Shown: piece after piece, positions 12,201-19,925 of the stretch
Layout of the letters: each line of letters begins with the position of its first letter
Position numbering within the stretch: the stretch's first letter is position 1
Source of the DNA: Tachypleus tridentatus
Lineage: Eukaryota > Arthropoda > Merostomata > Xiphosura > Limulidae
Reading direction: 5' to 3'
DNA: 64,000 nt
Assembly: GCF_004210375.1 (NCBI RefSeq)
Contig: NC_134834.1
Span: forward strand, 98,646,170-98,710,169
Translations under genes and position numbers: made by a program
Notes under the pieces: model-generated
Databases searched by the model: none
Seen by the model: only the letters and a program-made list of their open reading frames with translations
Told to the model about the DNA's origin: nothing

Positions 12201-15200
12201 TACCACCAGGGATCTTTCTCTCTCTTCGTCATGGTACAAGTTCGAAAGTCGAAAAAAGTGCTTGTACTGCCGTCAACAGCCTTCTCTGACATACCTCTTC
12301 CAGCAACGGAAGATTGCATTGGTGCTTTTCCGGCAGCGACGTTAAGAACTGGAAAATACATTCTCACATTAATTAAAATCATCTTTATCGTAAATGAGGT
12401 GGTTCTGTATCTCTTTAGTAGCTCATATTATAATATTCAATGTTAAAAGTTTTTAACTATCATAATATTTTGTTGGACGTTTCTTTCGATCGTGGCATAG
12501 CAATCACTAAGCCTAAAATTGTAGCGAATTATTTCAATTTCGTCACAAATGATGTTTCTATCCAAGAAAGAAATACCTTAATTAACTAATGCAATATTCT
12601 TTTCTTGAACTTTTTCGATCACAAATAACTCCATAAAACCCTAATAGAACGTTCGTGCACCTTAAACAGTAAAGATTCAGTTCAAACACTTTAAAAACTT
12701 TAGTAGTAAGCGTTAAAGCTGTACGTATATAAAAATGCACAAAAAATTGCAGATGTTAGACTCACAAAATCCGTTCAAAACGTCCCATTTGTAGTTATAA
12801 TTTACTTGCTAGCCTAAAAACAAACGTAGAATACAAAATAAGGATCTGTAAAGGTCAAATTAGAGGTATTGAAACGCCTGTTCGTTTCTTCCACATTTTA
12901 CATAAGTTAAAACATAATTCTAGTGTAAATCATGTTATCATAACCCCATTAAGCTAGCTTTCTTACAAATATTTATTGCTTCAAAAAACAAACAAACCAC
13001 AATCAGGAATTACCAGCCAATAACAGACAAACATTACATGACTGTAGAACATCCAATGGTTTGTACATTATTATACAATCGATATCTTCAAGGAACTAAC
13101 GCCTATTATGTTTCAAACGAAGGGATTAAATATATATCATTACATATTAAATTTTCTCATACACATTCGTAAAGCATCTAATTTAAAAGTCATGAAGGCA
13201 TGTATAAAGCAATGTTTTATGTTTCATTTCTAGGAGGAACCAAAACAGTGGTTTGTAGTTTTAGTAAATAATGTCTACAGTATCTACAGCTGTTTCCTTA
13301 TTTTTTTACATATTTCAGGTTTTAAATTATTAAGTTTTTATATCTTGTTATCGTTATTATATTAATCCATATTTTTTTTTATGGTTCACAGTATGGACCA
13401 CAGCACAAATCTGTTAAATGACCAAAGGAATACTTATGAATTGGTGTATTCCTCTGGTGGATGGTAGGGTGGTTCTAATACAGTTACGTTGTGTAATATC
13501 CGTATGTTTACTACAGGGTGGATGGTTCTGATATAGCTACGTTACTACTTGTTTCGTTGTGTAATATCCATATATTCCGCATTATCATAGCTTTGCTTGA
13601 CCTAAAAATGCTTGTATTATCATTCTGCACTAGATGACGCCAGTGAGCCGGAACCTTGTTTCACGCATTCTAAGCCTAACTAGAACGTAACACGTGAAGG
13701 TGGTTTTTCGGGCCAATGACATTGTGACTGTCAGAGGTAAGAAACCGGAACTACGAAGCTGGTGGACAATGCTATTAGACGTGCACGATAAGGGAAGAAG
13801 TAACAAAACATCAAATAGTTTATTATTACAAATAAACTATGAAGAGGAAAATACTGTATTCATGCTCAAAACTTTAACAAGTATCTGAAGAAAGAGTCAA
13901 GCTAAAATTTTACAAGAATTCACGTTATAAAATTTGTAAAACTAAGACAAACAAATAAAGGCAGCGTATAACCGGTGGGGGTTCCTTTCCCAGCTGTGTA
14001 AGTGAACTGAGGCAACAACACGGATTTTATGTACATACATTTCATCAACACATCAGTGAACATAAACGGGAAACTAACTTGGACGTTATACATCACGTTT
14101 ATAAAACCAGTCATTGTTTGCTTTAATCATTCTTGTACATCTCTATAGTTATATAAAGACTTATTCTTAGTAAACACGTAAATAAAAATTCAGAGGATTG
14201 TGACACATTTTTACCCTGTTAAAATGAGCAGGTGATCCTTCTTAGCTGGTTAAGGAATGAAAGACAGATCAAATATCCCCAAACTGTCGGGGGGGGGGGC
14301 TTCGCTTAAATATGTGTTAAAGACATGTTACCCATAGACGATGAAACAACAACCTTTGAGGAAGGACTATAGAACAATGGATTATTTCTTTCTTTCACTA
14401 AAGATGTTCATTTAAATGAGGAACAATGAAAAAACAACATTAACCTAATTTGCTCATTGTTCATAAGACTAAAGTTACCATGGTAACGACAGAATTCGAG
14501 TTAAAAAAAAACACACAACTACTTACCACAAAACGGGATGCCAGTAGGGGTCCACGTGCCATTGTTGTTACATATTCGGCGTGGTTGGCCGAGCAACTCG
14601 AAACCTTGGTCACAGAAGTATGTAGCGATTGTGCCCGGTGAAATTTGTTCGCTACTGAACCGGACGGTTGCATGAGCCGGAGAACCGGGATACCCGCAGA
14701 TAGCCGACGCTGTTCAATTGGCAATGGTTTAAGATATTGTTACGTTACAAACTCATTGTAATAACAATGCATAATTTCATGTTCGTATGATAACTAATCT
14801 TCGCAAAATAATAGAGCATAGAAGTAATTTTGATAGAGGACGCAGAATCACTGATTCGAGACTAAACACTTGACTATAAAAATACATAACAAAAGCTAGC
14901 GAAATAATTGATAGCAGAATGAAACACTTATCATATAATAATAACCATTACAAAACGAACTACAAAAACAAGTGATGTTAAAACACTACCAATGAAACGT
15001 GCGTGATCGTCAATTACCAACTTATATCGATATACTTTTAAAATTACACAAATCTAGTCTCTTGTTGAGAAATTAATTATTCATATTAAATTTTATGGTA
15101 TTAGCATATGTCATTTAAAAGTCTTGTTTTTAATTCTCAGTATAGTTTTATAAATATATATGATGTTTCAATGAGTCTTAGGGATCTAAGTGTAAGAACG

Positions 15201-15558
15201 ACAAGAAACAGTAGCGCTACCTGACGAGGTTACTGAATTTCAAATATGTTGTACATATTTTCAGATACACAATATATTCGTAAAAATTTTCGTTCATTAA
15301 ATCAAGTTTTATTTGCCGAAATATTTATAGTGTTAAATATATGAAATGCTAATAAAAAATATAACGAACTTTGAAATTGGTCAAAATGTTGTTTTAAGTA
15401 AAATTCAACAATTAAACAAAGTTTTATCTCATTCTTACTTTTCTATATATTTTAGTTATAACAATGGTTTTTAACAACTCACCAACTAACTGTTTGTGGT
15501 CAGCTAGGAAAACGACGACAGTAAGGACGTGAATAAATGTCGTCTGTAAAAACGCCAT
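194..15558 (-). CDS. fw: Furrowed-like transmembrane lectin/sushi protein (12 exons, C-terminal tail outside the window)
   Basis: Joined exons (minus strand, 5' to 3'): 15558-15483, 14709-14527, 12348-12136, 10412-10317, 10194-10069, 9499-9212, 9063-8932, 7424-7248, 5080-4901, 4644-4465, 1067-462, 275-194. All use GT-AG sites and keep frame, giving about 779 residues before the left edge. Domain order: signal peptide (1-25), sushi (30-86), fucolectin/tachylectin-4-like FTP (about 87-231), long-form C-type lectin domain (about 232-371), three sushi domains (372-550), Ser/Thr-rich stalk (551-752), transmembrane segment (about 753-779). FTP + CTLD + sushi + TM is the arrangement of Drosophila Furrowed, a selectin-like adhesion protein linked to planar polarity. 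That protein has more sushi repeats as I recall, so orthology is inference. Four introns are filled with minisatellites. The cytoplasmic tail and 3' UTR lie beyond position 1. Confidence 0.8.
462..1067 (-). CDS. fw: fw-like exon 11: Ser/Thr-rich mucin-like stalk
   Basis: A 606-bp phase 1-1 exon (acceptor CTCATTAG, donor ACAG|GTTTGT) encoding about 202 residues with no folded domain visible. It is rich in Ser and Thr and carries about six tandem 11-residue repeats of the type SSTNVMTTTEE (about 730-930). This is expected to be a densely O-glycosylated stalk between the sushi domains and the membrane. Frame continuity with exons 10 and 12 supports it as coding. Confidence 0.83.
1119..4464 (-). 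repeat. Intronic minisatellite, 77-81 bp unit, about 41 copies, each containing a sushi exon end and splice donor
   Basis: The array fills the intron between exons 11 and 10. On the minus strand each unit reads ...TTTCTTCT(G/T)AG, then AAGGAGATATACCAGCATGT and GTTG|GTAAGTTTCTAAATG. This copies the last 24 nt of exon 10, its donor and the following intron. Copies differ by 2-bp ACAC length changes and a few substitutions. At least six copies carry TTAG instead of TGAG before the exon-derived 24 nt. Confidence 0.95.
4465..4644 (-). CDS. fw: fw-like exon 10: fourth sushi domain
   Basis: A 180-bp phase 1-1 exon with acceptor TTTTTCAG. It encodes IQCPLPPTILNGQV, VQYSCITGYSLTG, LVCNEEGEWKGDIPACV, a complete sushi domain. 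The last 24 coding bases plus donor GTAAGT are the seed of the roughly 41-copy array that follows in the intron, and the first 30 or so bases with the acceptor have one diverged copy in the preceding intron. Confidence 0.9.
4680..4742 (-). repeat. Diverged duplicate of the exon 10 acceptor region
   Basis: The segment aggttgttgggggtaaaaga...aaaataaagac...atagaaaac parallels 4613-4678 (exon 10 start, acceptor and upstream intron) with scattered substitutions. The duplicated acceptor has lost its CAG. It is a single old tandem duplication of about 63 bp. Confidence 0.7.
4901..5080 (-). CDS. fw: fw-like exon 9: third sushi domain
   Basis: A 180-bp phase 1-1 exon encoding a classic sushi domain: LECGPPASIPNGGYE, VQYFCNKGFKLIG, LLTCDVDSKWNGPPPTC. 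Four cysteines and the conserved Trp are present. The acceptor context (GATATGGCTAG) has a weak polypyrimidine tract. Confidence 0.88.
5430..5995 (+). repeat. Unidentified interspersed repeat, copy 1
   Basis: Shares colinear, diverged similarity with 24165-24735: 'cttattaat.tg.aaaactaca', 'gaattaattcgc', 'gtattgtctgtaagtttatgaaact', 'tatttgtaataactgttg' and 'taaattgtattgttgtttgt'. The similarity includes a shared acgtaac-rich end. No coding capacity, TIR or tRNA-like box is visible. Confidence 0.65.
6014..7230 (+). repeat. Intronic minisatellite, 38-bp unit, about 32 copies
   Basis: Unit aagaatcactagttcatact followed by tatgaaaacctgtgtaat. Variants alternate agctcatac/agttcatac and aaaatctg/aaaacctg. 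It fills the right part of the intron between exons 9 and 8 and ends about 18 bases before the exon 8 donor. Confidence 0.95.
7248..7424 (-). CDS. fw: fw-like exon 8: second sushi domain
   Basis: A 177-bp phase 1-1 exon encoding one sushi domain (ACGQPERPPN..., VEYACDPGHLLVG, TRTCLASS..., PPSCR). All four cysteines are present. Near the end the usual conserved Trp is replaced by Phe (SSFFSQF). Minisatellite arrays abut it on both sides: the 38-bp array ends about 18 bases from the donor and the 68-bp array begins about 14 bases from the acceptor. Confidence 0.87.
7438..8597 (+). repeat. Intronic minisatellite, 68-bp unit, 17 copies
   Basis: Unit cttatcatcattacattctc, acctatacagtaagcgtcac, ctaactttgtcctgagatgt, tttgtcca. 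Variation is nearly confined to the aagcg/aaacg/aagtg triplet. It starts about 14 bases upstream of the exon 8 acceptor (minus strand). Confidence 0.95.
8932..9063 (-). CDS. fw: fw-like exon 7: C-type lectin domain, last part
   Basis: A 132-bp phase 1-1 exon completing the CTLD: NQNCSAY, then LWSDTDCNANYNFICQ, equivalent to the conserved W-N-D-x-x-C...FICE ending. The usual EPN or QPD sugar-specificity motif is not visible, and the WND motif reads WSD. The calcium/sugar site therefore looks degenerate and the domain may act in protein binding. Confidence 0.87.
9212..9499 (-). CDS. fw: fw-like exon 6: C-type lectin domain, first part
   Basis: A 288-bp phase 1-1 exon. It contains the long-form N-terminal cysteine pair (ERCPS and GKCYIFY), the helix-1 pattern FTQAREFCQVRGGSLVDE, and the FWMGAVRDP...WKWING core of CTLDs. 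The 'WIGL'-type core is present as FWMGA. Downstream residues are on exon 7. Confidence 0.88.
10069..10194 (-). CDS. fw: fw-like exon 5: FTP domain, last part
   Basis: A 126-bp phase 1-1 exon with acceptor TTTTTTCAG and donor GTAAGG. It encodes PLYVPCVTSIPGAFVSVHLE followed by LSICEVLVY, the usual closing strand (L-C-E-V-x-V-Y) of the FTP/discoidin-like fold. It ends just before the C-type lectin exon. Confidence 0.83.
10317..10412 (-). CDS. fw: fw-like exon 4: FTP domain, middle part
   Basis: A 96-bp phase 1-1 exon with acceptor AACAG and donor GTAAGT. It encodes a strand-rich stretch (VTVVVRVGNN, NPICNKFTGFI), corresponding to the loop-strand region after the CC pair of FTP domains. No stop is present in the frame set by exon 3. 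Confidence 0.8.
10680..10802 (-). repeat. SINE with tRNA-Val(UAC)-like head
   Basis: On the minus strand a tRNA-like 5' region ends in a GGGGTTCGATTCCCC box-B arm, and the anticodon loop TTTACAA gives UAC. This is followed by GGTGGGCTCAGCAGATAGCC, GATGTGGCTTTGCTGTAAG and an AC-rich tail. Acceptor-stem pairing GCCC...GGGC is visible. The tail and genomic recurrence mark it as a SINE rather than a functional tRNA gene. Confidence 0.7.
10856..11798 (+). repeat. Intronic minisatellite, 26-bp unit, about 36 copies
   Basis: Unit catttgaccgtaacccttat plus aatata. The only frequent variant is catttg/catctg, in an irregular order. It directly follows the SINE at 10680-10802, in the intron between exons 4 and 3. 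Confidence 0.95.
12136..12348 (-). CDS. fw: fw-like exon 3: FTP (fucolectin-like) domain, first part
   Basis: A 213-bp phase 1-1 exon. It opens with the family signature NVAAGKAPMQSS and continues with KAVDGSTSTFFDF, DPWWYVNLLEVY and a vicinal CC pair, matching eel fucolectin / tachylectin-4 / pentraxin-1 (FTP) domains. In fucose-binding members a His sits in the 'CTHT' position and Arg residues flank the CC pair. Here the sequence reads CTMT and FGMACC, so the sugar triad appears lost. Confidence 0.85.
12349..14526 (-). other. Intron between fw-like exons 3 and 2, mostly unique
   Basis: AT-rich sequence without a convincing ORF. It holds a diverged direct duplication at about 13457-13570 (ggtggatgg...ggttct..ta.agttacgtt..gtgtaatatcc twice) and a run of ten or more G at 14287-14298. 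Nothing else was recognised. Confidence 0.5.
14527..14709 (-). CDS. fw: fw-like exon 2: first sushi (CCP) domain
   Basis: A 183-bp phase 1-1 exon with a CAG acceptor and GTAAGT donor. It encodes one complete sushi module with cysteines at residues 30, 58, 72 and 86, the Tyr-Phe-Cys before the central turn, and the conserved Gly-Thr-Trp near the end. A sushi domain N-terminal to the FTP domain is separated from the other three sushi domains by the lectin domains. Confidence 0.88.
15483..15558 (-). CDS. fw: fw-like exon 1: start codon and signal peptide
   Basis: ATG at 15558-15556 is followed by 25 codons beginning MAFLQTTFIHVLTVVVFLAD, a typical hydrophobic secretion signal, and then a GTGAGT donor (phase 1). 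The start is chosen because this is the only ATG leading a signal peptide in frame with the next sushi exon, and a short 5' UTR with promoter-like elements precedes it. Confidence 0.8.
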
Positions 15559-15583
15559 ATTCCACTTAGTTTTTAATGTCTAC

Positions 15584-15710
15584 TGTTTTTCACCTTGCCC
15601 TTGAACGAAAGAAACCTTATACAACTTCTCACATAAAATCTCTGAATGAGAATACATACACGGCTTTATCTGGCGGGATCTGGGCGTCTCGAGCAGCTTA
15701 ACCAATCACA
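15584..15710 (-). promoter_or_regulatory. Candidate promoter of the fw-like gene
   Basis: Upstream of the ATG on the minus strand there is a TATA-like GTATAAGG at about 15622-15615 and an inverted CCAAT box (accaatca on the plus strand at 15701-15708). The local composition is more GC-rich than the flanks. The spacing would put transcription start near 15590. The motifs are seen directly; function is inferred. Confidence 0.35.
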
Positions 15711-18180
15711 ATGTGCTCTGCTATAAGGCTTAAACTGTACGAAACGGAGGTGATGTCACACGATACAAAGGAACATTTGTGAATTTATTTGCTTAATCTC
15801 CGAGCGCCCCTGCTGGATAAATGGAAATTAATTGTTTAGAAACTTTTACCATCTAAACAACTACCAGAGAGTTAGTTACTAGCTTCATTGATACCTGCAG
15901 TATTTCGTAAACATTAACAATATTTCATTAAAATGTAGCACAGCGGAATGCCTGAGGAACTGGGTTTCGATACCGGTAGTGGGCAGAGCACAGATAGCCC
16001 ATTGTGTTGGTTTGTTCTTAACTTTAAACAAACAAGCTATTTTGTTAAACTATCTAACTGTCGTTAGCATATACAATCCAATAACCATTAATTAAAAAAA
16101 CAACAAATTTTACTAAAAAAACACATTATATATGGACGGACAGGTTTTATAGTTACTAAATATACAATACCATAGAAGGTATCATAAAGTATAGATCCAA
16201 ATTTAATAAACAAATTTCAGATGTTCTCTGTAGACAAAATTCTATTTGATAAACAAACATAAGAAGAGGAAATACATATCCTTATAATTTGTTTCATAAC
16301 GACAGATATAAACTTTATTTTAGATATTTATTAAGAAATAAAGACTAACACCGGATAACCCTGGTGACAAATCTCACCTTTAATATTTCTTTATATATGT
16401 ATGTTATTCATGATTACAGAAACTTTATTAAAATTAATTAGTTTATTTTTACATTTTTCTTATACAACTTAATCTAAGATTTGATATAAAAAACAGCAGA
16501 TAAGATTATGTATTTCTTTTGTGACAGTTTTACTTTTTATAATTCGTACTATTGACTGTTTTTCATGTTGTTGCTTTTCTTTATCGAATTGTACTTGAGC
16601 AAGGAAACACACTGTGCTAAATAATAATTTTGTAAACATTGATTTGCAAGCTTAATGAAGTAATTTATTTTGGGGGAAATACACTACATTGGTCTGTCGT
16701 CTATTTCTGTACAAATATGTAGGTGCTCCCCAAAATAAATCCATTTCGCTTATAAATAATTGTGTGCAAGCTTATTATTATTATTGAATTTTAAAATATT
16801 ATAAAATTTCATTTGAATACTTTCATGACAAGCGACCCTATACGCAATGCATTATATTAAGATTTAAGTATAAAGTAAAATATTAAAAAATAAATAAATA
16901 ACTAAAAAATATTTTTGTAACAGTTAACCCTAACGTTATTTTATTCTTCTACGGAGATACTAATGTTAATATAGACAATGTCAACCAACTAAAATTCAAA
17001 CTATTCAACAGTTGATAATTTAACAATGGGAAATCGTCTTTATTCTCAAGAGATCAGGACAAAAGTAATTTTGTATTGTATTATATCTATAACTGCAAAA
17101 ACCTCTGGTCTGGGCCAGTAAGCCTAAAGAAATCAGTTGCACCATTTTCCTCTCAGTAAATCAGCTTAGATAAATTGGGTTTAATATATTTTATCATACA
17201 CATAAACACACACACAAATAAAGACAATGAAAACGATTACGGAAGAATGCCTACTTACTGACCTTACTCCAAAGGTCAATCGTGTCGCAAGGAGAGTAAA
17301 CCGGACAAAACTGCACTCTGTGACCTATTTTTGACCATGATGCTATTGGAGTTACTTTGGATCTTTCTTCTCCAACCACGAGGAAGGGGTAATAAAGACT
17401 GTTACACAAAGTAGACCTTCCATGTTGAATGTTATAATCAACTAATTTATTTTACGTTAACTTCAACGTTACACAATGGTCTGTCCGTTCTCTGACCATC
17501 ACAGCCATCGAAATATATAAATAATTTATTGTGATTTAATTAAAATGTGATTTTTTTTCGTCTTTTATTTTCAATTCCTAGTGGATCAACTGTGAGCTTT
17601 AGGGTTAATAATGCTAAAATTCGGGGCTCAATTACTCACGGTGGACATCATAAATTGTGTGTCTTTTCATTTAACCGGAAGAACAATTTTTTTTATGAAA
17701 GCACAAACGTTATTAACACAACTTTACGAGAGCTGATAAACTAAACTATTAATATACACATTACTACTTATATTCTGTCTTACGAACAACTGATATACAA
17801 ACTTGCTTACTGCAATACTTTCTTTTTTGTTTTTTTGACGTGACATCAGATAAAACAGGACTTTATTTCTGGATATTTCGGTTAGGTCGTACTGATATTC
17901 ACAGAGAGTTTCGGGATTATAAAAAAAAAAAAAAAAATTGTTTTTGCTCAAAACTAACAGACTAAAATTGAGTTGCACATCTCCAGCTCTCGATCTTATT
18001 TTTCATATCTCTTTATCGTCAAAGATTTTAACCTATTTTATTAATTGCCTAAATGCCTTGGGGAGTTTATTTTTCACCCTCAACAACGTCTTATGCGTAT
18101 GTGGGTTTAATGGATAAGTTGATGATCCTTAAGGTTCACACATAACTGCTTTTCATTTCGAATTTTTTACCAGAAGGAAT
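15711..18180. other. AT-rich intergenic region upstream of the fw-like gene
   Basis: No gene is recognised. It contains a SINE fragment at 15935-16040 and an imperfect hairpin at 16660-16741 (atttattttgggg paired with ccccaaaataaat). A 16-base A run lies near 17920-17938. Short ORFs here show no family signature. Confidence 0.5.
15935..16045 (+). repeat. SINE fragment (tRNA-Val-like family)
   Basis: gtagcacagcggaatgcctg, then a box-B-like ggtttcgataccggt and gggcagagcacagatagcccattgtgttgg with gtttgttc. This is the same tail block (agcacagatagccc...gtttg) as the element at 10.7 kb, in the opposite orientation. Confidence 0.5.
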
Positions 18181-18182
18181 GG

Positions 18183-18447
18183 TTTGGGTTTGCTTTGAAT
18201 TTCGCGCAAAGCTATACGAGGGATATCTGCACTAGCCATTCCTAATTTTGCATGTAAGACTAGAGGAAAGACAACTAGTCATCACCACCCGTCGCCAATT
18301 CTTGGGATACTCTTTTACCAACGAATAGTGGAATTTACCGTCACATTATAACGCCCCCACGGCGAACATGTTTGGTGTGACAGGGATTCAAACCCGCTAC
18401 CCTTAGATTACGAGTCGAGTGCCTTAACCACCTCGCCACTCCGGGAC
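18183..18447 (-). repeat. SINE with tRNA-Thr(CGU)-like head, copy 1
   Basis: The minus strand starts TCCCGGAGTGGCGAGGTGGT and continues with an anticodon-like CTCGTAA loop and a GGGTTTGAATCCC box B. A conserved body follows (minus strand of caacgaatagtgg, ctagtcatcaccaccc, gtaagactaga), ending at aatttcgcgcaaagcta. It matches copies at 18979 and 55368. Confidence 0.85.
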
Positions 18448-18656
18448 CAAGAAGGAAGGTGATCAACCAGCAATACTTGGTATCGCAAGGTCTGTGAATA
18501 GATAGATATTCATTGTCATTTGTATAACGTACCCATAGCTAAACATACGAAACGGATTCAGCGACGTCACGTCTCGAACTTCAGACCCTTCAACTGGCTA
18601 AGCATTTTAATAAAAATTCAAACTTTCAGTAAAGAGAAGAGTAAGTTGAAATAATA

Positions 18657-18896
18657 CAGGGTGTTCGGAAAGTCACTGTGCAGTTTTGTAATCATATTTT
18701 ATTCAGTCTATTTCAAGCCAGCAACTGATAGCGGTGTTTAGAAACAGAATAAGAAAAATCCAAGCCTGTATTGATGCCAACGGGGGTCACTTTCAACATT
18801 GTTTATAATTGTCATTCATATTTACCTCCTGTATTCTATATTGAAACATATCTGTTAATAAATATATAAGTGCACAGTGATTTTCCAAACACCCTG
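18657..18896. mobile_element. Mariner-type MITE, about 240 bp
   Basis: Terminal inverted repeats of about 26 bp: left begins CAGGGTGTTCGGAAAGTCAC, right (reverse complement) begins CAGGGTGTTTGGAAAATCAC. A TA flanks the left end; the right flank reads CATA, consistent with a mutated TA. The interior has no transposase ORF, so it is non-autonomous. Confidence 0.8.
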
Positions 18897-18978
18897 CATA
18901 TGAAAGACATTTGTAAAGCACTGTTTTCATAACAGTATTTTCTGTATTTGCATACAATTTGATTTATTAACTAGTTGG

Positions 18979-19259
18979 GCCCGGCATGGCCAGGTGGGTT
19001 AAGGCGTTCGACTCGTAATCTGAGGGTCGCGGGTTCGAATACCCCGTCACACCAAACATGCTTTCCCTTTCAGCCGTGGGGGGCGTTATAAGTGACGGTC
19101 AATCCCACTATTCGTTAGTAAAAGAGTGGTCCAAGAGTTGGCGGTGGGTGGTGATGACTAGCTGCCTTCCTTTTAGCTTACACTGCTAAATTAGGGACGG
19201 CTATCGCAGATAGCCCTCGTGTAGCTTTGCGCGAAATTAAAAACAAAACAAAACAAACA
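18979..19259 (+). repeat. SINE with tRNA-Thr(CGU)-like head, copy 2
   Basis: Begins ggcccggcatggccaggtgg with box A, a CTCGTAA anticodon-like loop and box B gggttcgaataccc. It continues through the conserved body (cactattcgttagtaaaaga, ggtggtgatgactagctgcc, ttagggacggctatc) and ends with an A-rich aaaacaaaacaaaacaaac tail. Best-preserved copy in the window. Confidence 0.9.
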
Positions 19260-19554
19260 ATAAGTAGTCTACATAATTATATATATTATCCTGATATCAT
19301 AACGTATGCTTTTCTTATTATGTAACGAGCATCTAAGTTAAATAATGGTGTTATCATTAATATTTTAATAAATAAACGATATTATTTGAAATTAAATGTA
19401 TATAAACGTTCAGTCTAAAACCAATGATACATTTGCTGACGAAACCATGGTGGTAGTAAAAGAAATATTTGTAAAATGGACGATTATTTTTTATTTATCT
19501 CGCTTGTTTGTACATTTATATTCGTTAATTATTAGGATGTGGTTTTAGATTTAA

Positions 19555-19925
19555 AAGTTGCATTGTTAACTTGATATAACCAGTTATCTTTGTTAGCGTT
19601 TGTATCTTAAAAGTACTTTACTAAATATTTCAAAAATTTGATAAACCACTTTCTTTCTGGTCGTCCCTATATTCTAGTAGTACGTTATTAAATATATTTT
19701 TAATTTGATGTAACCGCTTTCTCGTTGTTGGTCTTGATATTTTAAAGTGCTTTATTAATTTTTTCTTCCAATCTGATATATAACCGCTTTCTTTTTTATT
19801 TGATACAACTGCTTTCATTCTGTTAATTTCAGTTTTCTAAAAGTATCTTATTAAATACGTTTTTATTTGATAAACCGCTTTCTTTCTATTGGTCTCTGTA
19901 TTCTAGAAGTACGTTATTAAAATAC
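19555..19925 (+). repeat. Old degenerate tandem repeat, about 65-100 bp units
   Basis: Repeated blocks of the type 'ttgataaaccgctttctttctattggtctctgtattctagaagtacgttattaaatac' recur about five times from 19572 to 19922 with many substitutions and length changes. It is much more diverged than the other arrays. Confidence 0.65.

Noticed and set aside
10568-14298. G-runs at 10569 and 14287 as a shared element
   Set aside because: Flanks share only 'ctgtc', which is too short to support a common origin.
194-15558. Coagulation factor C (also sushi plus lectin in horseshoe crabs)
   Set aside because: There is an FTP domain, a mucin stalk and a transmembrane helix. No LCCL, EGF or serine protease domain is visible.
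18979-19060. Functional tRNA-Thr gene
   Set aside because: The tRNA-like head is imperfect and continues into a conserved SINE body with an A-rich tail, and it recurs in the window.
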